DNA of 64,000 nucleotides. Source: Kurthia senegalensis. GTDB lineage: Bacteria > Bacillota > Bacilli > Bacillales_A > Planococcaceae. The stretch covers positions 370,400 through 434,399 of the forward strand of contig NZ_HE611066.1 in NCBI RefSeq assembly GCF_000285595.1. Reading direction: 5' to 3'. Below the pieces are notes generated by a model that was not told where the DNA came from, made no database searches, and saw only the letters and a list, made by a program, of their open reading frames with translations. The translations under genes were made by a program, and so were the position numbers. Every line of letters begins with the position of its first letter. The first letter of the stretch is position 1. Positions 9,586-17,336 of the stretch are shown one piece after another.

Positions 9586-10203
9586 TTAGTCAAACTGTGT
9601 TGGCCGTTCGGGATTTCGAAAATGATCAAAAGCCATCGTAATTTGTGAAGCGGTATTTCGCGCGAGTGACAGTGCCGGAATGTTCGCTTCTTCAAAAAAT
9701 TGTACATCACTCGTCTCCAACCCTTTTTGAATCGTGCCACCCGTGACAAAGCATTGGATAAATAATTTATAGACGGAGTAGGCAGAGGGCGGATGTGGAT
9801 GTTTTTGCTTATCGAGTACTGCAATTAATTTTTCAGGACGAACGAGTAAACCGGATTCTTCTCGTACTTCCTTGACAGCTACTTCGCTCATCGTTTGCCC
9901 GATGTCTGCCCAGCCACCAGGTAGTGCCCAAAGACCGTCTTGTTTTTCTCGAACGAGCAAAATTTTACCTTCTGAAAATACGGTAGCACGCACATCAACT
10001 TTCGGTGTGGCATAGCCTGTCTCGTTCGCGAATAATTCGCGTAACGTATGATGTTCGAGTTCCGTATAGTGTGCTAATATGTCGACGCTCAATTCTCTAA
10101 TTTGTTCAAATCGTTCAAGATCGTACACATCTTTCGAGTAAGCAATTCCTGCTTGTGCAATCGCTTGTAACTGTTTCGCATAAGTTAACCACTTTGGCTC
10201 CAT
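9586..10203 (-). CDS. Nudix hydrolase, YjhB-like (ADP-ribose pyrophosphatase type)
   Basis: A 205-residue protein. An N-terminal helical region (residues 1-65) of the Nudix_N_2 type precedes the Nudix fold, whose box reads GWADIGQTMSEVAVKEVREE and so contains the conserved Gly, Glu and REVREES metal-binding glutamates. Such enzymes hydrolyse nucleoside diphosphate-linked compounds such as ADP-ribose or capped nucleotides; the exact substrate is not visible. It stands alone on the minus strand. Length and N-terminal domain match B. subtilis YjhB. Confidence 0.85.
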   Translation of the reverse strand: MEPKWLTYAKQLQAIAQAGIAYSKDVYDLERFEQIRELSVDILAHYTELEHHTLRELFANETGYATPKVDVRATVFSEGKILLVREKQDGLWALPGGWADIGQTMSEVAVKEVREESGLLVRPEKLIAVLDKQKHPHPPSAYSVYKLFIQCFVTGGTIQKGLETSDVQFFEEANIPALSLARNTASQITMAFDHFRNPERPTQFD

Positions 10204-10332
10204 TTTCTCAGCTCCTTTTTTTAAAAGTATACCGCAATTTTAGGAGAACATGTTACGATAGAGACGGCAACCCTTTTTTGGATAGAAAAGTGTTGAAAAA
10301 AGGTATTGTATAAAGAATGTGAGGGGACATAT

Positions 10333-12099
10333 TTGACCCAATATAAAGATTTTTTAGTGGCGATTTGGCACGAGTATAAGCAACATTGGTTTTATTTTTT
10401 AATTCTTATTTCCGGTGTTAATTTATTAGTCGATTTACTCGTTATTCCACTATTTCAATTCGGTGTTTCAGGGTTGCTACAACTCGGCAATATCACCTAT
10501 TTATCGTATACGAATTTTTTGTCGATTTTTATGGACCATCCATTCGTTTCACTCGGATTAATCATTTTAATTGGCTTCCTGTTATTCGTTACATTTTTAC
10601 AATTTGTTTTCGTATTACGAGGGATTGTTCAAATAAGACAACATCGCTTTTACGTTAAATCACTCATTGCGGAAACGAAACAAGTCGTATTACATACGAA
10701 TTGGAAGACGAGCATTTTATTTTTTGCTTATTTATTTTTATTACTGCCATTTTTTAGCGTCTTCTTTTTAAATTCACCATTGCTGAGCAAAATCGTCATT
10801 CCACAATTTATTTTTGATGAAATTGTGATGGAGCCGCTTTATTTGATTCCGTTTCTTTGTATTGTGGCGATTTTGTTTTACTTTGGTATTCGCTTCGTGT
10901 TTACGTTACCTGAAATTATTATTCGTCCGAAACGTTTCAGCGTGGCGATGGTGCTAAGCTGGCAACGAACGAAAAATAAATTCCTCTTTTATGCGCTACG
11001 ATACGCTTTGATTGCGGCACTTCTTTTCGTCGTAACAAATGCTTTATATCTAGGTATTTACGGCATACAATCTTTATTTGATTTATTGCCAGCACCATTT
11101 CCTGTAATCGCAGTGGCGATTAACTTAGCGCTCGTACAGCTCATTCATTTTTTACTTAATATGTTTGCGATTATGGCGTATAGCTCGATTTTCATAGATG
11201 AATTAATTGAAGAAACGCCGAAGCCGCTTACGCGAAATATGCGCCCACTGTATCGACGGAAATATTGGTTGTTATCTATTATTTCCGTTTGCGTTGTAGC
11301 ATACAATATGTTGTATTCTTCTATTACAGTTGAGAAAGAACCTGTAACGATTTCACATCGAGGGGTTTCAGAGGCAAATGGGGTACAAAATACGATTGAA
11401 GCGATGGAACGCACGATGAAACTTAATCCAGATTATATTGAGATGGACGTGCAAGAAACGAAGGACCATCAATTTGTCGTGATGCACGATAAAAATTTAT
11501 CGAAGCTTGCTGGGGTGAATAAAGCACCGCAGGAGTTGACACTTCAACAACTGACGAAGTTAACGGTGACTGAAAATGGATACACGGCGAAGATTGCGAG
11601 TTTTGATGCGTACTTAAAACACGCAGATGCACACGGTCAAAAGTTACTCGTAGAATTAAAAACATCGTCACTCGATTCTAAAAATATGGTAAAAAACTTT
11701 ATTGACCAGTACGGAGATCAACTAGAAGAAAATCATCATCGTATGCAAACGCTTAGCCATCAAGCAGCGGAAGCATTGAAAAAAGACGCACCGAATACGT
11801 TCGTTAGCTATATTTTACCGTTTAACTTCTCATTCCCGACGACAGATTTTGATGCCTACACGATGGAACAAACGACGTTGAACGCTACGTTTACATCGAA
11901 GGCATTACTTGCGAACAAAGAAGTATTTGTTTGGACGGTGAATAGCGCAGATGATATACGCCGTTCTTTATTCCTCAACGTTGATGGGATTATTACGGAT
12001 GATTTAGAAACGTTAAATGGCGAACTTGAAAGTTTTAAAGAAGAACCGACGTTTGCAGACCAAATTTTAATGTATGTAATGCTTTACTCGGATCGATAA
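10333..12099 (+). CDS. Membrane-anchored glycerophosphodiester phosphodiesterase
   Basis: About 588 residues. The first 330 hold about eight hydrophobic helices (the GPDPase membrane domain), followed by an extracytoplasmic GDPD domain with the catalytic HRG (ISHRGVSEANG), the metal ligands in DYIEMDVQETKD, and the second His in VVMHDKNL; a KTSS/VWTVNS segment ends the barrel. It should release glycerol-3-phosphate from glycerophosphodiesters or teichoic-acid-type polymers at the cell surface. TTG 10333 is chosen because GAGGGGA lies seven bases before it; an upstream TTG at 10306 lacks one. It may form an operon with the yxlEFG-like genes after it (29 base gap). Confidence 0.85.
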   Translation: MTQYKDFLVAIWHEYKQHWFYFLILISGVNLLVDLLVIPLFQFGVSGLLQLGNITYLSYTNFLSIFMDHPFVSLGLIILIGFLLFVTFLQFVFVLRGIVQIRQHRFYVKSLIAETKQVVLHTNWKTSILFFAYLFLLLPFFSVFFLNSPLLSKIVIPQFIFDEIVMEPLYLIPFLCIVAILFYFGIRFVFTLPEIIIRPKRFSVAMVLSWQRTKNKFLFYALRYALIAALLFVVTNALYLGIYGIQSLFDLLPAPFPVIAVAINLALVQLIHFLLNMFAIMAYSSIFIDELIEETPKPLTRNMRPLYRRKYWLLSIISVCVVAYNMLYSSITVEKEPVTISHRGVSEANGVQNTIEAMERTMKLNPDYIEMDVQETKDHQFVVMHDKNLSKLAGVNKAPQELTLQQLTKLTVTENGYTAKIASFDAYLKHADAHGQKLLVELKTSSLDSKNMVKNFIDQYGDQLEENHHRMQTLSHQAAEALKKDAPNTFVSYILPFNFSFPTTDFDAYTMEQTTLNATFTSKALLANKEVFVWTVNSADDIRRSLFLNVDGIITDDLETLNGELESFKEEPTFADQILMYVMLYSDR

Positions 12100-12128
12100 A
12101 ATAAAAAGAAAAGAAAGGATGAAACAAC

Positions 12129-12317
12129 ATGGATTTGAACGTTGCATTGTTAGCTCCAATCTTTATTATTCAATTGATTTTAATGGTCGTTGCGCTTGTT
12201 GACATAAGCCGAATTCACGCGACAAAAGGACCGAAATGGGCGTGGGTACTCGTCATTATTTTCGTTAACACAATTGGACCGATTATTTACTTTATTTTTG
12301 GACGTAAAAACGATTGA
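12129..12317 (+). CDS. yxlE: YxlE-like PLDc_N membrane protein
   Basis: A 62-residue protein with two transmembrane segments and the phospholipase-D N-terminal (PLDc_N) signature: ALVDISRI and GPKWAWVLVIIFVNTIGPI, ending FGRKND. In B. subtilis YxlE sits before the YxlFG exporter in the sigY operon and helps restrain SigY. Here the same E-F-G order is present without sigma factor or yxlC/D. It overlaps the next gene by four bases. Confidence 0.8.
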   Translation: MDLNVALLAPIFIIQLILMVVALVDISRIHATKGPKWAWVLVIIFVNTIGPIIYFIFGRKND

Positions 12318-13186
12318 TTACAGCAAAAAATGTGACGAAAAATTTCGGTCATGCGTCTGTTTTAAAGCCGCTTGATTTTTCTTTAAAACCGAATACGATT
12401 ACAGCTTTAATCGGTCCAAACGGTTCAGGGAAAACGACATTATTATCCATCTTGGCACAAATTATTCCGTCTACTACTGGAGACATTCAATTAGACGGGC
12501 AACCAATTCAAGCTGCACATATCGGATTTTTACCACAGTATCCGAAGTTTTATCCGTGGATGAATGGGTACGAATTTCTTCAATTTGTTGGTGGATTGCA
12601 TCGTATGTCGAAACAGAAATTACGTACACGAATCGACGAAGTACTACAATTTGTCGGACTCGCAGATGTCGGTAAGAAAAAAATTACGACATATTCGGGC
12701 GGTATGAAACAGCGTTTAGGCATCGCGCAGGCGATTTTGCATGAACCGAAACTTCTGTTATTAGATGAGCCCGTTTCGGCGCTTGATCCGATGGGAAGAC
12801 GCGATATGTTTCAACTGTTTGAGCAATTGAAACAAACGATGACGATTTTATATTCGACGCATATTTTAAACGATGCGGAACAATTAACTGACCAACTGCT
12901 GTTTTTGAAAAAAGGCGAACTGATTGCACAAAATACGCTCGAACAAATTCGTGCACAGTATCGTGAAGAACAATTTGCGATTACGTTTTTAACGAGTGCA
13001 GATGCCACACATTATGCCGCGATTTTTGAAGGCGAAGTAGTTGGAAATACACTCTTCATTTCGAAAGAAAGCGGTCAGACGATGCCTTCTCTTATGCGCT
13101 ATTTTGCTGATGAACGCGCCGATGTTGAAAAGCTCGAAGTTCGTACGACATCTCTCGAAGAAATTTTTATGAAGGTGATGATATGA
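12314..13186 (+). CDS. yxlF: ABC exporter ATP-binding protein, YxlF-like
   Basis: A 290-residue ATPase with Walker A GPNGSGKT at about 34-41, signature YSGGMKQRL near 132, Walker B LLLLDEP, and the C-terminal domain seen in ABC-2 type exporters. TTG start inside the stop of yxlE (TTGA overlap) implies coupling. It works with the following ABC-2 permease. Substrate unknown; antibiotic or lipid export are the usual guesses for this class. Confidence 0.88.
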   Translation: MITAKNVTKNFGHASVLKPLDFSLKPNTITALIGPNGSGKTTLLSILAQIIPSTTGDIQLDGQPIQAAHIGFLPQYPKFYPWMNGYEFLQFVGGLHRMSKQKLRTRIDEVLQFVGLADVGKKKITTYSGGMKQRLGIAQAILHEPKLLLLDEPVSALDPMGRRDMFQLFEQLKQTMTILYSTHILNDAEQLTDQLLFLKKGELIAQNTLEQIRAQYREEQFAITFLTSADATHYAAIFEGEVVGNTLFISKESGQTMPSLMRYFADERADVEKLEVRTTSLEEIFMKVMI

Positions 13187-13974
13187 TGCAATCTTTACGT
13201 GCACTTTTATACAAAGAATGGTTAGACATCGTTCGAAGCTATAAATTACTTTGGATGCCATTATTATTTATTTTTCTTGGCATATCAGACCCTTTAACGA
13301 ATTATTATATGGAAGATATTTTTAATGCCGTAGGAAATATGCCAGAAGGTTTTTCTATGACATTTCCAGACATGACAGCGGAAACGATTTTACTCGCTTC
13401 AACGAATCAATTCCAATCGATTGGACTATCCGTCCTTGTCGCAACGACGGCGAGTATGATTAGCCGAGAAAGACAAAATGGACAAGGGATTTTACTATAC
13501 GTTCGTCCCGTGTCAACTGTTCAAATCTTTTTAAGCAAATGGATCGTTGCGAGCGCGCTGGCGATTTTCTCAAGTTTAGTTGGATATGCAGCTAGTTTGT
13601 ACTATACGATTTTATTGTATGGCACAGTAGATGCAGTTGGCGCTATCCAAATGATGGCAACGTATAGCTTATGGCTCATGATCGTATGTGCGATTTGTTT
13701 ACTTTGCAGTGCGGCTTTTTCAACAGCTGTTGCGATTTGTGTCGCAATCGTCTGCGTGCCAATTGGTGTGATGGTCGATCAGTTATTTGGAACGTATTGG
13801 CATTACAGCCCGTATAAGTTAGCGACGTACGGTGCGGAGTTTTTAACGAAGACAAGTACGTATTTCATGGCGACATGCATGTTGTCGATTAGTATTTTAA
13901 TTGTTTGTATCGTACTCGGCATTTTCTTTACGAAAAAAAATCGCCAACGCGTAAAAAGTGAAGCGGATCGTTAA
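13183..13974 (+). CDS. yxlG: ABC-2 type permease, YxlG-like
   Basis: A 263-residue membrane protein with six hydrophobic segments and the ABC-2 pattern SMISRERQNGQGILLYVRPVS in the first cytoplasmic loop (contact to the ATPase). It overlaps yxlF by four bases (ATGA) and ends at a terminator. It completes the exporter unit. Confidence 0.85.
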   Translation: MMQSLRALLYKEWLDIVRSYKLLWMPLLFIFLGISDPLTNYYMEDIFNAVGNMPEGFSMTFPDMTAETILLASTNQFQSIGLSVLVATTASMISRERQNGQGILLYVRPVSTVQIFLSKWIVASALAIFSSLVGYAASLYYTILLYGTVDAVGAIQMMATYSLWLMIVCAICLLCSAAFSTAVAICVAIVCVPIGVMVDQLFGTYWHYSPYKLATYGAEFLTKTSTYFMATCMLSISILIVCIVLGIFFTKKNRQRVKSEADR

Positions 13975-14017
13975 AAAAAGCCCGTTCGAAACAAATGTTT
14001 CGAATGGGTATTTTTTA
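13974..14017 (+). terminator. Terminator after the yxlEFG-like genes
   Basis: CCCGTTCGAAACA pairs with TGTTTCGAATGGG, followed by TATTTTTT. Confidence 0.9.
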
Positions 14018-14079
14018 TAGCTGGAACTCAGTAAGCAGAAACGATACAATGTGATACAAAGTAGAAGAGGTGAGAACGA

Positions 14080-15363
14080 ATGAAAAAGTTCATCCTATGG
14101 GGCGTACTCGGCATCGTATTTGGCATTATAGCGTATAGCATGTGGCAACCGACTACGACCGAGCTATACGTAGCACGTGATGGGAAAGACGATGCGAAAG
14201 GAACGAAGAGCGAGCCGATTCGGACGTTACGAGAAGCGGCAGATCGGGCAAGTGCAGGGACGATTGTTTACGTAAGAGAGGGGACGTATGAAGAACCGCT
14301 TCAACCGAAGCATAGTGGCACGGAAGAGAATCCGATTGTATTCCGTGCATACGGCAAAGAACACGTGTTGTTAGATGGAACGAAATTACGTGCCAAAGAC
14401 GGAATAAAAGCACTCGTGACAATAGAGAACCAGCAGTTTATTACGATTGAAGGTTTTACTTTACAAGAGGTAACGACGAAAAAGGCAGAGCAGACAGCTA
14501 TCGGTCTGTACGTTACGGGGGATAGCCAATCCATTGTGCTGAAAAACAATCATATCCAAAACATTCGTACGACGTCTGATGAAGGCAATGCGCATGGGAT
14601 TGCAATTTATGGTACAGATGCCATCAAACATATAACAATCGAAGGGAATACGCTGGAAAACTTAACATTAGGTGCAAGTGAGGCACTCGTACTCAACGGG
14701 AATATTCAACATTTTATGATTGAACACAATACGATTCGACATAGTAATAATATTGGAATTGATGTAATCGGGCACGAAGGAATTGCGAAAAAAGATTCGG
14801 ATGACTTCGTGCGAGATGGAACGATTCGAAAAAATACAATACATGACATTTCATCGTACGGGAATCCGGCGTATGGGAATGAGTATAGCGCGGGCGGCAT
14901 ATATGTAGACGGTGCGAAAAATGTATTCATCGAAGAAAATGAAGTCTACCATAGTGATTTAGGAATCGAAGCGACATCGGAACACGCAGGGGAATATGCA
15001 GAAAATATTACGATTCGTTCGAATGATGTGCATGACAATTATTATACGGGTATTTCTATTGGCGGATACGATGAGCAACGAGGTGGGACGCGGCATTCTA
15101 CGATTGTAAACAACCAGCTCGTACGAAATGATACGAAAAATTTAGAAGGTGGGCAGTTGTTAGTTCAATATGATGCGAAAAATAATGTGATTGAAGACAA
15201 CAACTTTGTCGCAAGCAACTCGATGATTTTTGTCGCAAATTATTTTCAAAAAAATGAGGGGAATACGTTCCGAAACAATCATTTTTCGAATTCAAATGGG
15301 ATTTGGATTTGGAAAGATGAACAATATGACGAAGTAAAAGCGTTTGAAAAAGCAGTCGAATAA
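14080..15363 (+). CDS. Membrane-anchored right-handed beta-helix protein
   Basis: A 427-residue protein whose N-terminal 24 residues form a signal anchor (MKKFILWGVLGIVFGIIAYS). Then comes a DUF1565-like start of a beta-helix (YVARDGKDDAKGTKSEPIRT) and many repeats of the type 'I..N.I.....GI' (for example IVLKNNHIQNIR, ITIEGNTLENL, GIYVDGAKNVFIEENEVYH). Such folds belong to pectate-lyase-like polysaccharide lyases, epimerases and surface adhesins. No catalytic triad can be assigned with confidence. It stands alone between terminators, with ribosome site AGAGGTGAG. Confidence 0.8.
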   Translation: MKKFILWGVLGIVFGIIAYSMWQPTTTELYVARDGKDDAKGTKSEPIRTLREAADRASAGTIVYVREGTYEEPLQPKHSGTEENPIVFRAYGKEHVLLDGTKLRAKDGIKALVTIENQQFITIEGFTLQEVTTKKAEQTAIGLYVTGDSQSIVLKNNHIQNIRTTSDEGNAHGIAIYGTDAIKHITIEGNTLENLTLGASEALVLNGNIQHFMIEHNTIRHSNNIGIDVIGHEGIAKKDSDDFVRDGTIRKNTIHDISSYGNPAYGNEYSAGGIYVDGAKNVFIEENEVYHSDLGIEATSEHAGEYAENITIRSNDVHDNYYTGISIGGYDEQRGGTRHSTIVNNQLVRNDTKNLEGGQLLVQYDAKNNVIEDNNFVASNSMIFVANYFQKNEGNTFRNNHFSNSNGIWIWKDEQYDEVKAFEKAVE

Positions 15364-15383
15364 TCAGGAGTGCCTCACATGAG

Positions 15384-15424
15384 AAGAGTCGCTATGATGT
15401 TAATATCATAGCGACTCTTTTTAG
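15384..15424 (+). terminator. Terminator after the beta-helix gene
   Basis: AAGAGTCGCTATGAT and ATCATAGCGACTCTT form a perfect 15-base stem followed by TTTT. Confidence 0.92.
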
Positions 15425-15478
15425 TTTATCCTATCCTCGTAACGCTTCTTATGTTGGTATACGTTACATATAGAAAAG

Positions 15479-15571
15479 ATGAAAAAACAAAAGGAGGACA
15501 AAATAAAAACTGTACAGAAGCGTACGTGGTTTTTCAACTGCCTATGTATTCATGTAAGTACTTCCTTATAG
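15479..15571 (+). CDS. Possible 30-residue peptide
   Basis: Frame MKKQKEDKIKTVQKRTWFFN followed by CLCIHVSTSL and a stop. It has two Cys and a Trp-Phe-Phe core, and lies in an otherwise empty 280-base gap. The ATG has only a weak AGAAAAG upstream; a much better AAAGGAGG lies inside the frame, six bases before an ATA codon. No transporter, peptidase or kinase adjoins it, so secretion or signalling cannot be argued. Probably chance or a remnant. Confidence 0.25.
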   Translation: MKKQKEDKIKTVQKRTWFFNCLCIHVSTSL

Positions 15572-15654
15572 AATATTTTACCATATGAATAATTGAAAAT
15601 TCTTTCTTCTTCATCTAAGATGATGTAAACAATTAAAGAGAGGCTGTGTTCGTA

Positions 15655-16164
15655 TTGGAATTAACGATTCGTACTATGAAACATTCGGATAGTAAAGCGG
15701 TGAAGCATATTGCTGAAACGACTTGGCACGCTACGTACGAGGGGATTATACCAGAAGAAATTCAAAATAATTTTTTACGTATGGCATACAATGAAAGCAG
15801 ATTGAAAAGTCGGATGGAACGATCGCTTGTCTATGTTGCGCTAGTTGATGATACCATTGTTGGCTTTGCGAATTATGTACATCTAAAAAATGCGGGTGAA
15901 GTTGAACTTTCGGCCATTTATTTATTACCAAAAGTACAAGGAGAAGGAATTGGAACGGCTTTATTAAATCACGGTATACGCGAAATAGTCGATATGCGCT
16001 ACGTATATATTAACGTCGAAAGAGACAATGAAATCGGGACCCGTTTTTACGAAGCGAAAGGCTTTACAGTCGTAGATGAATTTATAGAAAATTTTGATGG
16101 ACATGACTTGCAAACAGTCCGTATGGTATTAGATATATCCCCCCGCAAAAAAGCAGTCGAGTAG
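15655..16164 (+). CDS. GNAT family N-acetyltransferase
   Basis: About 169 residues in the acetyltransferase_1 fold. The acetyl-CoA binding motif A is clear in LSAIYLLPKVQGEGIGTALL (Q-x-x-G-x-G), preceded by the beta-strand GFANYVHL and followed by YINVERDNEIGTRFYEAKGF. The acceptor is unknown. TTG 15655 is preferred to GTG 15646 because of AGAGAGG spacing and because the fold begins ELTIRTMKHSD. The stop is part of the following terminator. Confidence 0.85.
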   Translation: MELTIRTMKHSDSKAVKHIAETTWHATYEGIIPEEIQNNFLRMAYNESRLKSRMERSLVYVALVDDTIVGFANYVHLKNAGEVELSAIYLLPKVQGEGIGTALLNHGIREIVDMRYVYINVERDNEIGTRFYEAKGFTVVDEFIENFDGHDLQTVRMVLDISPRKKAVE

Positions 16165-16176
16165 TTGCTTTTTTTA
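16147..16176. terminator. Bidirectional terminator between convergent genes
   Basis: AAAAAAGCA and TGCTTTTTT pair over a 10-base loop that includes the GNAT stop codon. Confidence 0.7.
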
Positions 16177-16190
16177 CGTTCCGAAGCGAT

Positions 16191-16808
16191 TTAATGATGT
16201 ATGTTATATAAACGTGGCAATGTTTTTTGTTGAATGACAAATGGTGCGATGATGATGCCACCGATGAATCCACCAATATGACAAGCTAAACTTATATTAG
16301 GGAGTGTAAAGGTCATCAAAAATCCGAATAAAAAGGCGAAAAGAAGAACAAGTTGATCGAATGAATCGATGGCCATTCGATCACGAATTAAAATGAAAAA
16401 ATACATGCCTAAAAGTCCGAAAATAACGCCTGATAACCCAACGATATAATCATAATTTGAAAAAAATAGCGTGAAAAGCCCAGCACAAACGCTTAGTAAA
16501 ATCAATGTGATAATATAAATTGTTTTATGCATAATACGCTCAAGTGGTAACGATAAAACGAAGAAAAAGCACGCATTGCTCATGAAATGTACGTAGTTTG
16601 AATGGAGAAATGAATAGGTGATGAATCGCCAAAATTGAAACGAATCGTGTACCGTTTTGTCTAGCGCACCGAATGTAAGATGATTCGCCTTCGTAAAACC
16701 ACCTAAAAAAGTTATGATCATCGTTAAAATACAACAAATAAGTAAAACTAAACACGTAATAGGGGCTTGTTTAGGAAGGAATTTCACATGACTATTAAAA
16801 GTAAACAT
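16191..16808 (-). CDS. Rhomboid family intramembrane serine protease
   Basis: About 205 residues with six hydrophobic helices. The hallmark residues are present: the HSNYVHFMSNA segment with the His/Asn of helix 2, the nucleophile in GLSGVIFGLLG (G-x-S-G), and the catalytic His in ACHIGGFIGG. It therefore should be an active protease cleaving membrane proteins. ATG 16808 is chosen because AAAGGAG lies just before it; the longer frame upstream lacks a site. Substrate unknown. Confidence 0.9.
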   Translation of the reverse strand: MFTFNSHVKFLPKQAPITCLVLLICCILTMIITFLGGFTKANHLTFGALDKTVHDSFQFWRFITYSFLHSNYVHFMSNACFFFVLSLPLERIMHKTIYIITLILLSVCAGLFTLFFSNYDYIVGLSGVIFGLLGMYFFILIRDRMAIDSFDQLVLLFAFLFGFLMTFTLPNISLACHIGGFIGGIIIAPFVIQQKTLPRLYNIHH

Positions 16809-16861
16809 CGAACGAACAACTCCTTTTGTATAAAATGTTAGCCAAATATAGTGCAAGTTAT

Positions 16862-17113
16862 TTACTTGAAATGTTTTCGGATTTGATCAGCGTAAAAGCT
16901 CCAAATAAAACTTGCTGCGATGTAATAAATAAGTATGGCTATCGCGATTTTACTACTAGTATCATCAAATGATTCATTTTTGTATAGAAGATGAAGTATG
17001 ACGAGTAAAGCGATGGATACGAGTGGAATGATTAAAAAACAAGTCGGAAAAATTGCTTTTCTAGCATATGAACACCTCGAATATTTGATACGCTTATTAT
17101 AAAATATTTCCAT
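16862..17113 (-). CDS. Small membrane protein, unknown function; start uncertain
   Basis: Encodes two hydrophobic helices (FPTCFLIIPLVSIALLVILH and IAIAILIYYIAASFIWSFY) and a basic end QIRKHFK. The long frame starts at ATG 17113 without a ribosome site. A better start (ATG 17067, AGGTG five bases upstream) is one base out of frame; adding one T to the T4 run at 17057-17060 would join it. So the N-terminus is uncertain and a one-base error or lesion is possible. Family not recognised; it may be cotranscribed with the rhomboid gene downstream. Confidence 0.5.
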   Translation of the reverse strand: MEIFYNKRIKYSRCSYARKAIFPTCFLIIPLVSIALLVILHLLYKNESFDDTSSKIAIAILIYYIAASFIWSFYADQIRKHFK

Positions 17114-17336
17114 TTTTTTAGAAGTGTTTGCCTTTGAAAGGAAAACTTTATTTGATGAACCGCTTTATAAGTTAATCATTTTGAAATATCAGACGATAGT
17201 GATGTTAGTGCGTATATTATTTTACAATTATTTATTGCGAAATGTATTGCATTGCGTTGAGTAAATTAAGTTTATTTTCTCTTCTTAGAGGTTAAATAAA
17301 CTTGTTAGAGTGAATTTTAAATTAGGAGTGGAATAG

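Noticed and set aside
9462..9824. 120-residue minus-strand frame overlapping the Nudix gene
   Set aside because: It is a shadow in another frame of a clear Nudix coding sequence; its His/Cys/Tyr-rich composition is not protein-like.
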